Part shown: piece after piece, positions 25,435-32,347 of the stretch | Layout: every line of letters starts with the position of its first letter | Position numbering within the stretch: position 1 is the stretch's first letter | Assembly (NCBI GenBank): GCA_027339635.1 | Contig: DAHWNZ010000002.1 | Coordinates: 28,488 to 92,487, forward strand | Direction of reading: 5' to 3' | DNA from: AG-12 sp027339635 | GTDB taxonomy: Bacteria > Chloroflexota > Dormibacteria > Aeolococcales > Bog-877 | DNA: 64,000 bases | Notes under the pieces: model-generated | Database searches by the model: none | The model's input: only the letters and a program-made list of their open reading frames with translations | Told to the model about the DNA's origin: nothing | Made by a program: the position numbers and the translations under genes

Positions 25435-25440
25435 TATCAT
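25435..25440 (+). promoter_or_regulatory. -10 box of marR-like gene (leaderless)
   Basis: TATCAT lies 8 bases before ATG 25449, just after the palindrome at 25415-25427. A repressor bound there would block this promoter. Confidence 0.4.
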
Positions 25441-25448
25441 AGAAGGCC

Positions 25449-25946
25449 ATGGCGGTGATGGCAACTCCCTACCGGTTTGGCGACCTGCTCGCGCTGGCGC
25501 GCAGGAGCTGGACTCTTTCGATGGCAGAGGAATTGGCGCGGCGGGGGTTCTCGGACTACCGGGTCACAGACGCCGCCAGCATGCGTCTGCTGCTGACCGG
25601 ACCCCTCTCGATCGGGCGCCTGGCCCGAGCCATCGGCGTGAGCCGCCAGGCCGCCAGCAAGATCGTCCGCGGCCTGACCGCGCGCGACCTGGCGGAGACT
25701 CGGCCCAGCCCGCTTGACGCCAGGGCGACGCAGATCACGCTGACCGAGACCGGATGGGCCTATGCCAACGCCGTGGTGGAGGTCATCGACAAGCTCAATC
25801 ACAGCCTTGCCAGTCAGGTTGGTGAAGCTGACCTGGCCGCGGCGGACAGAGTCCTGCGCCTGGTGCTGGCCGGCGGTGTGCTTGAACCAGCCGCATCCCG
25901 GCTGCCGACTCCCGGACTTGGCCGGTCGCCGAGTCGGATGGGGTAG
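25449..25946 (+). CDS. MarR family transcriptional regulator
   Basis: A 165-residue winged-helix regulator. The helix-turn-helix is visible at LSIGRLARAIGVSRQAASKIVRGLTARDLAET, here about residues 57-88, followed by the wing with PLDARATQITLTETG and a C-terminal helical dimerisation segment. It is divergently transcribed from the DUF998 membrane-protein gene with a 13-base palindrome between, suggesting it represses that gene and itself. ATG 25449 has a -10-like TATCAT 8 bases upstream and no Shine-Dalgarno sequence. The effector is unknown. Confidence 0.88.
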   Translation: MAVMATPYRFGDLLALARRSWTLSMAEELARRGFSDYRVTDAASMRLLLTGPLSIGRLARAIGVSRQAASKIVRGLTARDLAETRPSPLDARATQITLTETGWAYANAVVEVIDKLNHSLASQVGEADLAAADRVLRLVLAGGVLEPAASRLPTPGLGRSPSRMG

Positions 25947-25973
25947 CGGACGCCCCTCCCGGCCCTCCTTGGA

Positions 25974-26843
25974 TCAGTCTCTGGGCGCTGCCCCCCTGCG
26001 GTGGCGGCGGCGTGGCTGCCCCGCCCCTTCGTCGGCCGCCCTGGGCTCCTGCATCAGGTCGGCCGCCGGGATCGCCATCACGGTGCCGCTCTCGGTCATG
26101 GTGACCAACACTTGCTCCCGGACCAGGCTGATCTCCGTGATGACGGCCGCCCCGTCCGCAAGTTGAAGCTGGGCCCCAGCCTTGGGCAGACGCCTCTTGA
26201 GGTCCACGTACTGCTCGTTCTCATACTGTAGGCAGCACTTCAACTTGCCACACATGCCGTTCAGCCTGGTGGGGTTGAGGGGGAGTCCCTGCTCCTTGGC
26301 CATCTTGATCGTCACCGGAACGAATTCCTTGAGCCAGGAGGAACAGCAAAGGCGGTTCCCGCAGGGCCCGTACCCGTCCTGGATGCGAGCTTCGTCGCGG
26401 CTGCCGATCTGGCGGAGCTCGACTCGGCAGCGCAGCCTGGTCGCCAGCTCCTTGGCCAGATCCTGGTACTGCGTCTGCCGCTCCGCCGTCAGGTCGAAGA
26501 GGATCCTGGCACCGTCGAAGCTGATCTCCGCCCTGGCGATCTTGACCGGAAGGTGGCGCTCCTCCACCAGCTCCCGGGCCAGGCGCATCGCCTCGGGTAG
26601 GCGGCTGTCCAGGGACGCCCGCTGCAGCAGGTCCTCAGGAGTCGCCTCCCGCAGGAGGGGGGGCAACGGGTTCGGCAGCATGGAGGGATCGAGGTCAGCC
26701 GCCGCCATCACCACCTCGCCTATCTCCAACCCCCTGGCCACCTCGGCCACCACCTTGGTCCCCGGCGGCGGATCCCCGTCACCGGGGCTGTAGTAGTTGA
26801 GCGGCCCGTGGCGCCGGAACTTCACTCCCACCGTCATCGTCAT
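25974..26843 (-). CDS. PSP1-domain protein, YaaT/RicT homologue
   Basis: A 289-residue cytoplasmic protein of the YaaT/RicT family. The PSP1 domain occupies the first 190 or so residues, with GVKFRRHGPLNYYSPGD and QTQYQDLAKELATRLRCRVELRQIGSRDEA, then the Cys-rich signature GPCGNRLCCSSWL and MCGKLKCCLQ. In Bacillus subtilis RicT works with RicA and RicF, binds Fe-S clusters and influences RNase Y and sporulation. Neither partner is in this window. The family is widespread outside spore-formers. It follows holB by 9 bases in the same direction, the arrangement also known in Firmicutes. A C-terminal basic tail RRRHRRGAAPRD is variable. Confidence 0.92.
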   Translation of the reverse strand: MTMTVGVKFRRHGPLNYYSPGDGDPPPGTKVVAEVARGLEIGEVVMAAADLDPSMLPNPLPPLLREATPEDLLQRASLDSRLPEAMRLARELVEERHLPVKIARAEISFDGARILFDLTAERQTQYQDLAKELATRLRCRVELRQIGSRDEARIQDGYGPCGNRLCCSSWLKEFVPVTIKMAKEQGLPLNPTRLNGMCGKLKCCLQYENEQYVDLKRRLPKAGAQLQLADGAAVITEISLVREQVLVTMTESGTVMAIPAADLMQEPRAADEGAGQPRRRHRRGAAPRD

Positions 26844-26852
26844 AACTGCACC

Positions 26853-27920
26853 TCAGCGCATATCCGAACGGTCGGCCCGTGGTTCTCCGCCGCCCGCGAG
26901 ACGCCTCGGGGCCTGGGGCCCCAAGAAGGCAAGCAGCAGAAACCTGTCCAGGACCAGCCTCGGGTTGGCACCCTCGTCCAACCTGGACAGCGAGTCCAGA
27001 GCAAGATCGTAGCGCCTCAGGCACTCCGCGAGCCCGAGCTCGGCCGCCAGCGCCCGGCTCTGGTCACTCCAGATGGGGAGTCCCGGCCTGGCACCGACTC
27101 CTGCCGCCAGCCGGCAGCACTCCCTCAGGAAGACCACCCAGTTGCGGACCGTGAGGATGACCTGATCTCGGCTGCGCCCGCGCTCAGCCACTTCCTGGCT
27201 CACCTGGAGGAGGCCGCCCGGTCCTCGCTCGGAGCAGCCCACCAGGGCTGCGACGGCGGCGCGGTTGCGCTCTTCAAGCTCCGGGTCCGCGATCAGCTCC
27301 AGAGCCAGCCCCGGCGCGCCCTGCGAGAGGGACGCGGCCACCTCCGCGGCGCTGGTCGAACAGCCCGACCGGCCCACCAGCCAAGCGGCGATGGTGGGCT
27401 GATCCACAGGACCCAGGAGGATCTGGGTGCACCGGCTGCGCAGCGTGCTCGGGAGCCGCTCCGACTGCGGGCGGGATGTGGTTAGGCAGATGACCGATCC
27501 CGGAGGTGGCTCCTCCAGAATGCGCAGCAGGCTGTTGGCCGCCTCCAGGGTCAGGCGCTCGGCGTTCGCGATGACCGCCACCTTGGGCCCCCCGGCATAC
27601 GAGGTCAGACTCAGGAAGTGCTGCAGGGTAGGACCCTCGCCCGGGTCGCCGTCCCGGTCCGTTATGCGCTCGATCTTCAAGTTGCCAGAGGCGTCGTCGA
27701 ACCACAGGTCGGGGTGGTCCAGCAACCCATTGGGCCAGCCGCCGGCCGCGAGCAGTTCCCAGGCCAGCGCGAGCGCCACCGTCGTCTTGCCTATCCGGGC
27801 GGGGCCTGAGATCCAGTAGGCGTGGGATACCGAACCCGCGGCGACCTCCCGCCGCAGGTGCATGATTTGCTCTGAGTGCCCGACCACAGACCCCAGGGAC
27901 AGCTCGACCTCGTCGATCAC
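26853..27920 (-). CDS. holB: DNA polymerase III delta-prime subunit
   Basis: About 355 residues, AAA+ clamp-loader subunit. Features are Walker A GPARIGKTT near residue 40, HPDLWF, the Walker B/sensor region KVAVIANAERLTLEAANSLLRILEEPP, and the SRC-box LRSRCTQIL. The zinc-binding four-Cys module usually located between Walker A and HPDL is missing, which shortens that segment. The GTG start shares one base with the purK stop (TAGTG), so it is coupled to purK, and yaaT follows 9 bases later. The grouping holB-yaaT is conserved in several phyla; its linkage to purEK is unusual but may be just local gene order. Confidence 0.9.
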   Translation of the reverse strand: MIDEVELSLGSVVGHSEQIMHLRREVAAGSVSHAYWISGPARIGKTTVALALAWELLAAGGWPNGLLDHPDLWFDDASGNLKIERITDRDGDPGEGPTLQHFLSLTSYAGGPKVAVIANAERLTLEAANSLLRILEEPPPGSVICLTTSRPQSERLPSTLRSRCTQILLGPVDQPTIAAWLVGRSGCSTSAAEVAASLSQGAPGLALELIADPELEERNRAAVAALVGCSERGPGGLLQVSQEVAERGRSRDQVILTVRNWVVFLRECCRLAAGVGARPGLPIWSDQSRALAAELGLAECLRRYDLALDSLSRLDEGANPRLVLDRFLLLAFLGPQAPRRLAGGGEPRADRSDMR

Positions 27921-29056
27921 TACGGCCAGTACGATCCCGAGTGCCGTGGCTCGGGTAACGAAGCCTGCAGGATGGCTCCGGTCTCAAGCACCGCCGCGCT
28001 CACCTCGGCGGGGCTTCCCCCGCTGAGGTTGACGTGTCCCAGCTTGCGCAGCGCCCTGGGCTGCTTTCCGTACAGGTGTACCCTGGCCAGGGGCACCCCT
28101 AGGAGCCGCTCCCGTTCGGGTGCTGCCGAGAGCACGTTCACCATCGCATGTGGCCTCACGGTGCCGGTGGCACCGAGGGGCCACCCCAACCCTGCCCGAA
28201 GATGGTTTTGGAACTGTGAGACCACGTCGCCGTCCAGCGTCCAGTGACCCGAGTTGTGGACCCTGGGAGCCATCTCATTGGCCACGAGACGATCTCCCAC
28301 CTGGAACAGCTCGACCGCCAGCACCCCGCAGTATTCCAGCTCGTCCATCACCGCCAAGGACAGCTGCTCCGCCTCGGCCTGCAGCCTGGAGGTGAGCCCC
28401 GGAGCCGGTGCCAGAGAGAGGCGCAGAACGGAATCCTCATGATGATTCTCCGTCAGGGGATAGAAGGCGACGGCCCCCGTCCTTGACCTGACCGAGATGA
28501 TCGAGAGTTCACGCTCGAACGCGACCTCGCGCTCCAGGATGCTCGGCACCCCGCCGACAGCCGAGAATGCGCGCTCCATGTCCTGCCTGCTCGCCACCTG
28601 AGATTGGCCGTGGCCGTCGTACCCGAGTCGCCTCGACTTGAGACGCGCCGGGTGGCCGACCTTGGCCCAGGCGGCGTCGAAGTCCTCCGGTCCGTCGACA
28701 CGGGCATGTTCCGCGGTCGGAATCCCGAGGTCGGCGAAGATCCGCTTCTCGAGGAGGCGATCCTGGGCCACCGCGAGGGCCGGCGGGCCGGGAAAGACCT
28801 CGGTGCTCGAGGCCAAGCGCGCGGCGGCTTCCTGCGGGACCGACTCGAACTCGAAGGTCACGAGGTCAGAGCAGGCCCCGAGCTCGGCCAACATCGCGGG
28901 ATCGGTGTACGGGCCTATGAGGCGGCCGCCCACCTGACCGGCGCAAGAGTCGGGCGCCGGGTCCAAGAAGGTGAAGCTGAGCCCCAGGGGATATCCCTCA
29001 AGGGCCATCATCCGGCCCAGTTGACCGCCCCCCAGGCAGCCGATCCTTGACCCCAC
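27920..29056 (-). CDS. purK: 5-(carboxyamino)imidazole ribonucleotide synthase
   Basis: A 378-residue ATP-grasp enzyme that carboxylates AIR to N5-CAIR using ATP and bicarbonate, in de novo purine synthesis. The N-terminal GCLGGGQLGRMMALEG, the ATP-grasp KSRRLGYDGHGQ and the C-terminal NEMAPRVHNSGHWTLDG are diagnostic. It starts with GTG 29056, 3 bases after the purE stop, and its stop overlaps the holB start by one base. It acts with PurE next door to give CAIR. Length is normal. Confidence 0.96.
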   Translation of the reverse strand: MGSRIGCLGGGQLGRMMALEGYPLGLSFTFLDPAPDSCAGQVGGRLIGPYTDPAMLAELGACSDLVTFEFESVPQEAAARLASSTEVFPGPPALAVAQDRLLEKRIFADLGIPTAEHARVDGPEDFDAAWAKVGHPARLKSRRLGYDGHGQSQVASRQDMERAFSAVGGVPSILEREVAFERELSIISVRSRTGAVAFYPLTENHHEDSVLRLSLAPAPGLTSRLQAEAEQLSLAVMDELEYCGVLAVELFQVGDRLVANEMAPRVHNSGHWTLDGDVVSQFQNHLRAGLGWPLGATGTVRPHAMVNVLSAAPERERLLGVPLARVHLYGKQPRALRKLGHVNLSGGSPAEVSAAVLETGAILQASLPEPRHSGSYWP

Positions 29057-29059
29057 CGT

Positions 29060-29581
29060 TCAGCTACCCCCTGTGGTGAGAGGGCCGGGAGGAGGGAGGG
29101 TCATCACGCTCTCCGTCTGGGCCTTCCGCCAGGCCAGCAGCCGTCCTCGGAGCCCGCGGTCGGTGAGGCTCAGAATGGAGGCCGCCAACAGGGCGGCGTT
29201 GACCGCTCCCGCCCTGCCGATGGCCAGGGTGGCCACCGGCACACCGGCGGGCATCTGCACGATCGACAGCAGCGAGTCCACGCCGCGCAGGGAATGCGAC
29301 TCGATGGGCACGCCCAGCACCGGCAGATGAGTCTTGGCCGCCATCATCCCGGGCAGATGGGCCGCTCCACCGGCCCCCGCGATGATCACCCGCAGACCGC
29401 GGGCCTCGGCGCTCTCGGCCCACTGGAAGAGCAGGTCGGGGGTGCGGTGAGCCGAAACCACCCTGGTCTCATAAACGACGCCCAGGTCCTGCAATCGCTC
29501 GGCGCAGGCTGCCATCGTCTCCCAATCCGAACTTGAGCCCATGACCACCCCAACGGCCGCTGCGCCCGCTCCAATTTCCAC
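29060..29581 (-). CDS. purE: N5-carboxyaminoimidazole ribonucleotide mutase
   Basis: About 173 residues, class I PurE, converting N5-CAIR to CAIR. The motifs VVMGSSSDWETM, VSAHRTPD and GAGGAAHLPGMMAAKT line the active site. GTG 29581 is chosen because AAGGAG lies 8 bases upstream and the family starts just before GVVMGSSSD; an upstream frame to 29623 is not needed. It is the first gene of purE-purK-holB-yaaT. Confidence 0.96.
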   Translation of the reverse strand: MEIGAGAAAVGVVMGSSSDWETMAACAERLQDLGVVYETRVVSAHRTPDLLFQWAESAEARGLRVIIAGAGGAAHLPGMMAAKTHLPVLGVPIESHSLRGVDSLLSIVQMPAGVPVATLAIGRAGAVNAALLAASILSLTDRGLRGRLLAWRKAQTESVMTLPPPGPLTTGGS

Positions 29582-29637
29582 CCGGCTACTCCTTCTGAAC
29601 TCGTGAAGCCCAGGCCAAAGCAATCAAGGGCTGGCGT

Positions 29638-30423
29638 TCAGCCGCCTGTCACCCGCTCGCTGGGCTCGGTGCGAGCCGTCCCGTCGGAGGCCAGCTCCTG
29701 CCCCGTCAGCGCCTGGATCGAGGCCATGATCCCCTCTGTGGCGTTGCGAAGCCCTCCGGGCCCCGGGCCCGGCTTGGGGCGCCCGTCGGTGAACAGAGGA
29801 GCCCCGAAATGCACCACCACCTGCGCCTTCCTGGGCCAGTGGTAGCCGGCCGGGAGGGCCGCGAAGGTGCCCACCACCCCCACCGGAACCACCGGGACCC
29901 CGGCCGCCGCCGCCAGATGGGCGATTCCCCGCTTGCCCTTGTGGAGCCTGCCATCGGCGCTGCGGCCCCCCTCCGGGAAGACCACGAGGTTCCACCCCTC
30001 GGCCAAAAGCCGCCGGACCAGCTTGACGGACTGCCGGGGAGGGCGCTCCCTCTCCACGGCGATGGCCCCCACCGTGAGGGCCACCAGGGCACCCTTCCAC
30101 GCTTCGTCAAAGAAGTAGTCGGCGGCCGCTGCCACCAGCGTCCTCCGCCTCAGCCTGGGAGGAAGGGCCAGCAGGATCGCGGGGGTGTCCAGGTGACTGG
30201 AATGGTTGGCGGCCAGCAGGAATGGTGGCTTGAGGCCCCGCAGGTTTTCCAAGCCGACCACCTTGGGGTTGCCGTAGTAGCGCAGGACCGGCCCGATGAC
30301 GAAGTTCAGCAAGGTGGAGCGCAGGGCACGCGCCGCGGGGCTTCGCGCCCAGGGCAGGTCGCGATCCCGGCGATATGCCTTGCGCCAGGGACTGGGCCTC
30401 CGGCCCTCCGGTTCATCTACCAT
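29638..30423 (-). CDS. plsC: 1-acyl-sn-glycerol-3-phosphate acyltransferase
   Basis: About 261 residues, membrane-associated acyltransferase that makes phosphatidic acid. The HX4D catalytic motif (NHSSHLDT), the glycerol-phosphate-binding FPEGGRSADG and a later PVVPVGVVG are visible. An N-terminal basic segment precedes the first hydrophobic stretch. ATG 30423 is preferred (AAGGTG upstream) over TTG 30456. It lies in the same direction as the epimerase and pgsA genes and so probably serves phospholipid synthesis together with pgsA. Confidence 0.9.
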   Translation of the reverse strand: MVDEPEGRRPSPWRKAYRRDRDLPWARSPAARALRSTLLNFVIGPVLRYYGNPKVVGLENLRGLKPPFLLAANHSSHLDTPAILLALPPRLRRRTLVAAAADYFFDEAWKGALVALTVGAIAVERERPPRQSVKLVRRLLAEGWNLVVFPEGGRSADGRLHKGKRGIAHLAAAAGVPVVPVGVVGTFAALPAGYHWPRKAQVVVHFGAPLFTDGRPKPGPGPGGLRNATEGIMASIQALTGQELASDGTARTEPSERVTGG

Positions 30424-30513
30424 CCGCACCTTCGTATGGAGGGGCCTCTCAGCCAAGTCACAGGGCCAAGCCTTCCTGCCGAGTATAGGTCTGGGAACTT
30501 CCGGCTGTGGGAA

Positions 30514-31527
30514 TCAGCCGGCCCCCATCCCGATGCGCTGGCGGATCAGCCCCTGCTGCGAATACCAGGCGAGGGTGGATCGGATGAAATCCGCAACCGG
30601 CTGGTATTCGAAGCCAAGCTCCTGGGCCGCCCTGGATCCATCGTAGGCATGCCCGTGCAGGAGTGTGCGCACCATCTCCGAGCAGATGGGAGGCCGGCGA
30701 GAGAAAGGTCGGTAGAGAGTGCCCGCCAGCCCGCCCGCGCCGAGCGCCACGAAGGCGGGGACCAGCCGCACCGGATAGCGATGACCCGTCACCTCCGCCA
30801 CAGCCTCCATCAGCTCTCCTATCTCCATGGTGAAGCCGCTCACCAGGTAGCGCCGCCCGGGCACGCCCACCGTCGCGGCCAGCAGGTGGGCCGTGGTGCA
30901 GTCGGCCACCCCGACGAGACTCACCCTGGTGTCGACCATCCAGCGGAGTCGCCCATCCGCGTAGCGGATGAGCCACCTGGCGGTCCCTCCGGTGCGCCCC
31001 TCCCCCTGCACCGAGGATGGGTTCACGCACACCAGCTCGACTCCCAGTTCCCCCGCCAGCACCTGGGCTTGCCGCTCGGCCAGGAACTTGGATCGTTCGT
31101 AGTTGGACAAAAACCAGCCGCGGTGGGGGCTGTCCGCGGTCGCTACGGTGCCGTGGGCCTCTCCGATTGTGGCCGCCGAGGAAGTGTAGACGAGCCTCGA
31201 GACCCCGGCGGCCGCCGCCGCCGCGACCACGTTGCGAGTGCCCTGAACATTCACCTGGTACAGGGGTCCAGGGTCCCTGGGACACATTGCGTTCAGGCCG
31301 GCGGCGTGGAATATGACAGAGCATCCACTGGCCGCCTGGCGAAGACTGGCTGGGTCCAGCAGGTCGACCGCGACCGGCTCGGCCCCGCTGCGGCGGAGTT
31401 GCTCGCCGGCAGGGCGGGACCTGACGCCCGCCCTGACCCGACGGCCGCTGCCCACCAGCGCTCGGGTCAGCGCGGATCCGATGAAGCCACTTGCCCCGAG
31501 CACCAGGACCGGGGGCCCCGAGCTCAC
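30514..31527 (-). CDS. NAD-dependent epimerase/dehydratase (extended SDR)
   Basis: About 337 residues, extended short-chain dehydrogenase. GASGFIG near the N-terminus binds NAD(P), YTSSAATIG marks the catalytic Ser region and NYERSKFLAE contains the YxxxK pair. The C-terminal half carries a hydrophobic, membrane-associating stretch. It most resembles the hopanoid-associated or dihydroflavonol-reductase-like group, but the substrate cannot be fixed. GTG 31527 overlaps the pgsA stop (GTGA) with GGAGGA upstream; a longer open frame runs back through pgsA and is not real. It is in an operon with pgsA and plsC, so a lipid-linked substrate is plausible. Confidence 0.86.
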   Translation of the reverse strand: MSSGPPVLVLGASGFIGSALTRALVGSGRRVRAGVRSRPAGEQLRRSGAEPVAVDLLDPASLRQAASGCSVIFHAAGLNAMCPRDPGPLYQVNVQGTRNVVAAAAAAGVSRLVYTSSAATIGEAHGTVATADSPHRGWFLSNYERSKFLAERQAQVLAGELGVELVCVNPSSVQGEGRTGGTARWLIRYADGRLRWMVDTRVSLVGVADCTTAHLLAATVGVPGRRYLVSGFTMEIGELMEAVAEVTGHRYPVRLVPAFVALGAGGLAGTLYRPFSRRPPICSEMVRTLLHGHAYDGSRAAQELGFEYQPVADFIRSTLAWYSQQGLIRQRIGMGAG

Positions 31528-32168
31528 CGACGCTGATCCTCCGGCGGCCGCTGACGGACCGCAACCTGGGCAAACCGAATGAGGTAGTCGACCCCCGAGC
31601 CGAAGGTTATGAGAACAGCCAGCGCCATGACCCACTGGTCCAGCCCCAGCGGTCCCAGACCGGAGTCCAAATTGAGAATCGATACGAGTATCGCCAGGAA
31701 CTGGATGGCCGCCTTGACCCGGCCCAGCTGGGAGGCCGTGATCAGAACTCCCTGCATCGCTGCGGACCCGCGAAGGCCCATGATCACCATCTCGCGGCCG
31801 ATGATCACCAGGGCTGCCCAGGAGCTGGTGCGAGAGATCGCGACCAGTCCGATCAGGGCCGCCGTCACCAGCACCTTGTCGGCTGTCGTGTCGAGAAAGC
31901 TCCCGGTCGCAGTGCTGACCCGCCAGTGGCGGGCCAGATACCCGTCCAGATAGTCGGTGAGAGCAGCTATCAGGAAGAGCAGCGCGGCCGGAAGATCGAG
32001 GTGAGCCAGAACCAGGGCCATCACAACCGGGGCCAGGACCAGCCGCAGGCCCGTGGCACCGGTCACCAGCCCCGTCTGCCACCCCCGCCCCCGCCGCTCC
32101 GAGGCGAGCGCTCCTGCCACCTGAGATGTCGCGGAGTCGACGTTCGGTACTCTCATTGGCACAGACAT
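31524..32168 (-). CDS. pgsA: CDP-diacylglycerol-glycerol-3-phosphate 3-phosphatidyltransferase
   Basis: About 214 residues, integral membrane CDP-alcohol phosphatidyltransferase giving phosphatidylglycerol phosphate. The family motif D(x2)DG(x2)AR(x8)G(x3)D(x3)D is complete as LTDYLDGYLAR followed by GSFLDTTADK. About five hydrophobic helices follow. ATG 32168 or ATG 32156 could start. A second CDP-alcohol phosphatidyltransferase at 43495-44184 sits in the inositol-lipid operon, which supports assigning this copy to phosphatidylglycerol. Its stop overlaps the epimerase start. It lies 179 bases downstream of dhaM. Confidence 0.9.
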   Translation of the reverse strand: MSVPMRVPNVDSATSQVAGALASERRGRGWQTGLVTGATGLRLVLAPVVMALVLAHLDLPAALLFLIAALTDYLDGYLARHWRVSTATGSFLDTTADKVLVTAALIGLVAISRTSSWAALVIIGREMVIMGLRGSAAMQGVLITASQLGRVKAAIQFLAILVSILNLDSGLGPLGLDQWVMALAVLITFGSGVDYLIRFAQVAVRQRPPEDQRR

Positions 32169-32347
32169 GGAGACGAGGGGCCTTCCCGCTCAGCGGCGGG
32201 CGACAAGTCCTGGGTCATGACTCGAAGCGAGGACCCACTGACCTTCCTTCCTCATCAATGAGCCGATCACACGCTCGGCCCGCCGTCCGGCAACGCACCG
32301 GCGCCACCACCCGATCCTAGCAGTCACGGGGCCTGGCGGCCGCCACC

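Noticed and set aside
29809..31536. Very long plus-strand open frame opposite plsC and the epimerase gene
   Set aside because: Gln/Gly/Pro/His/Arg-rich shadow opposite two well-supported genes.
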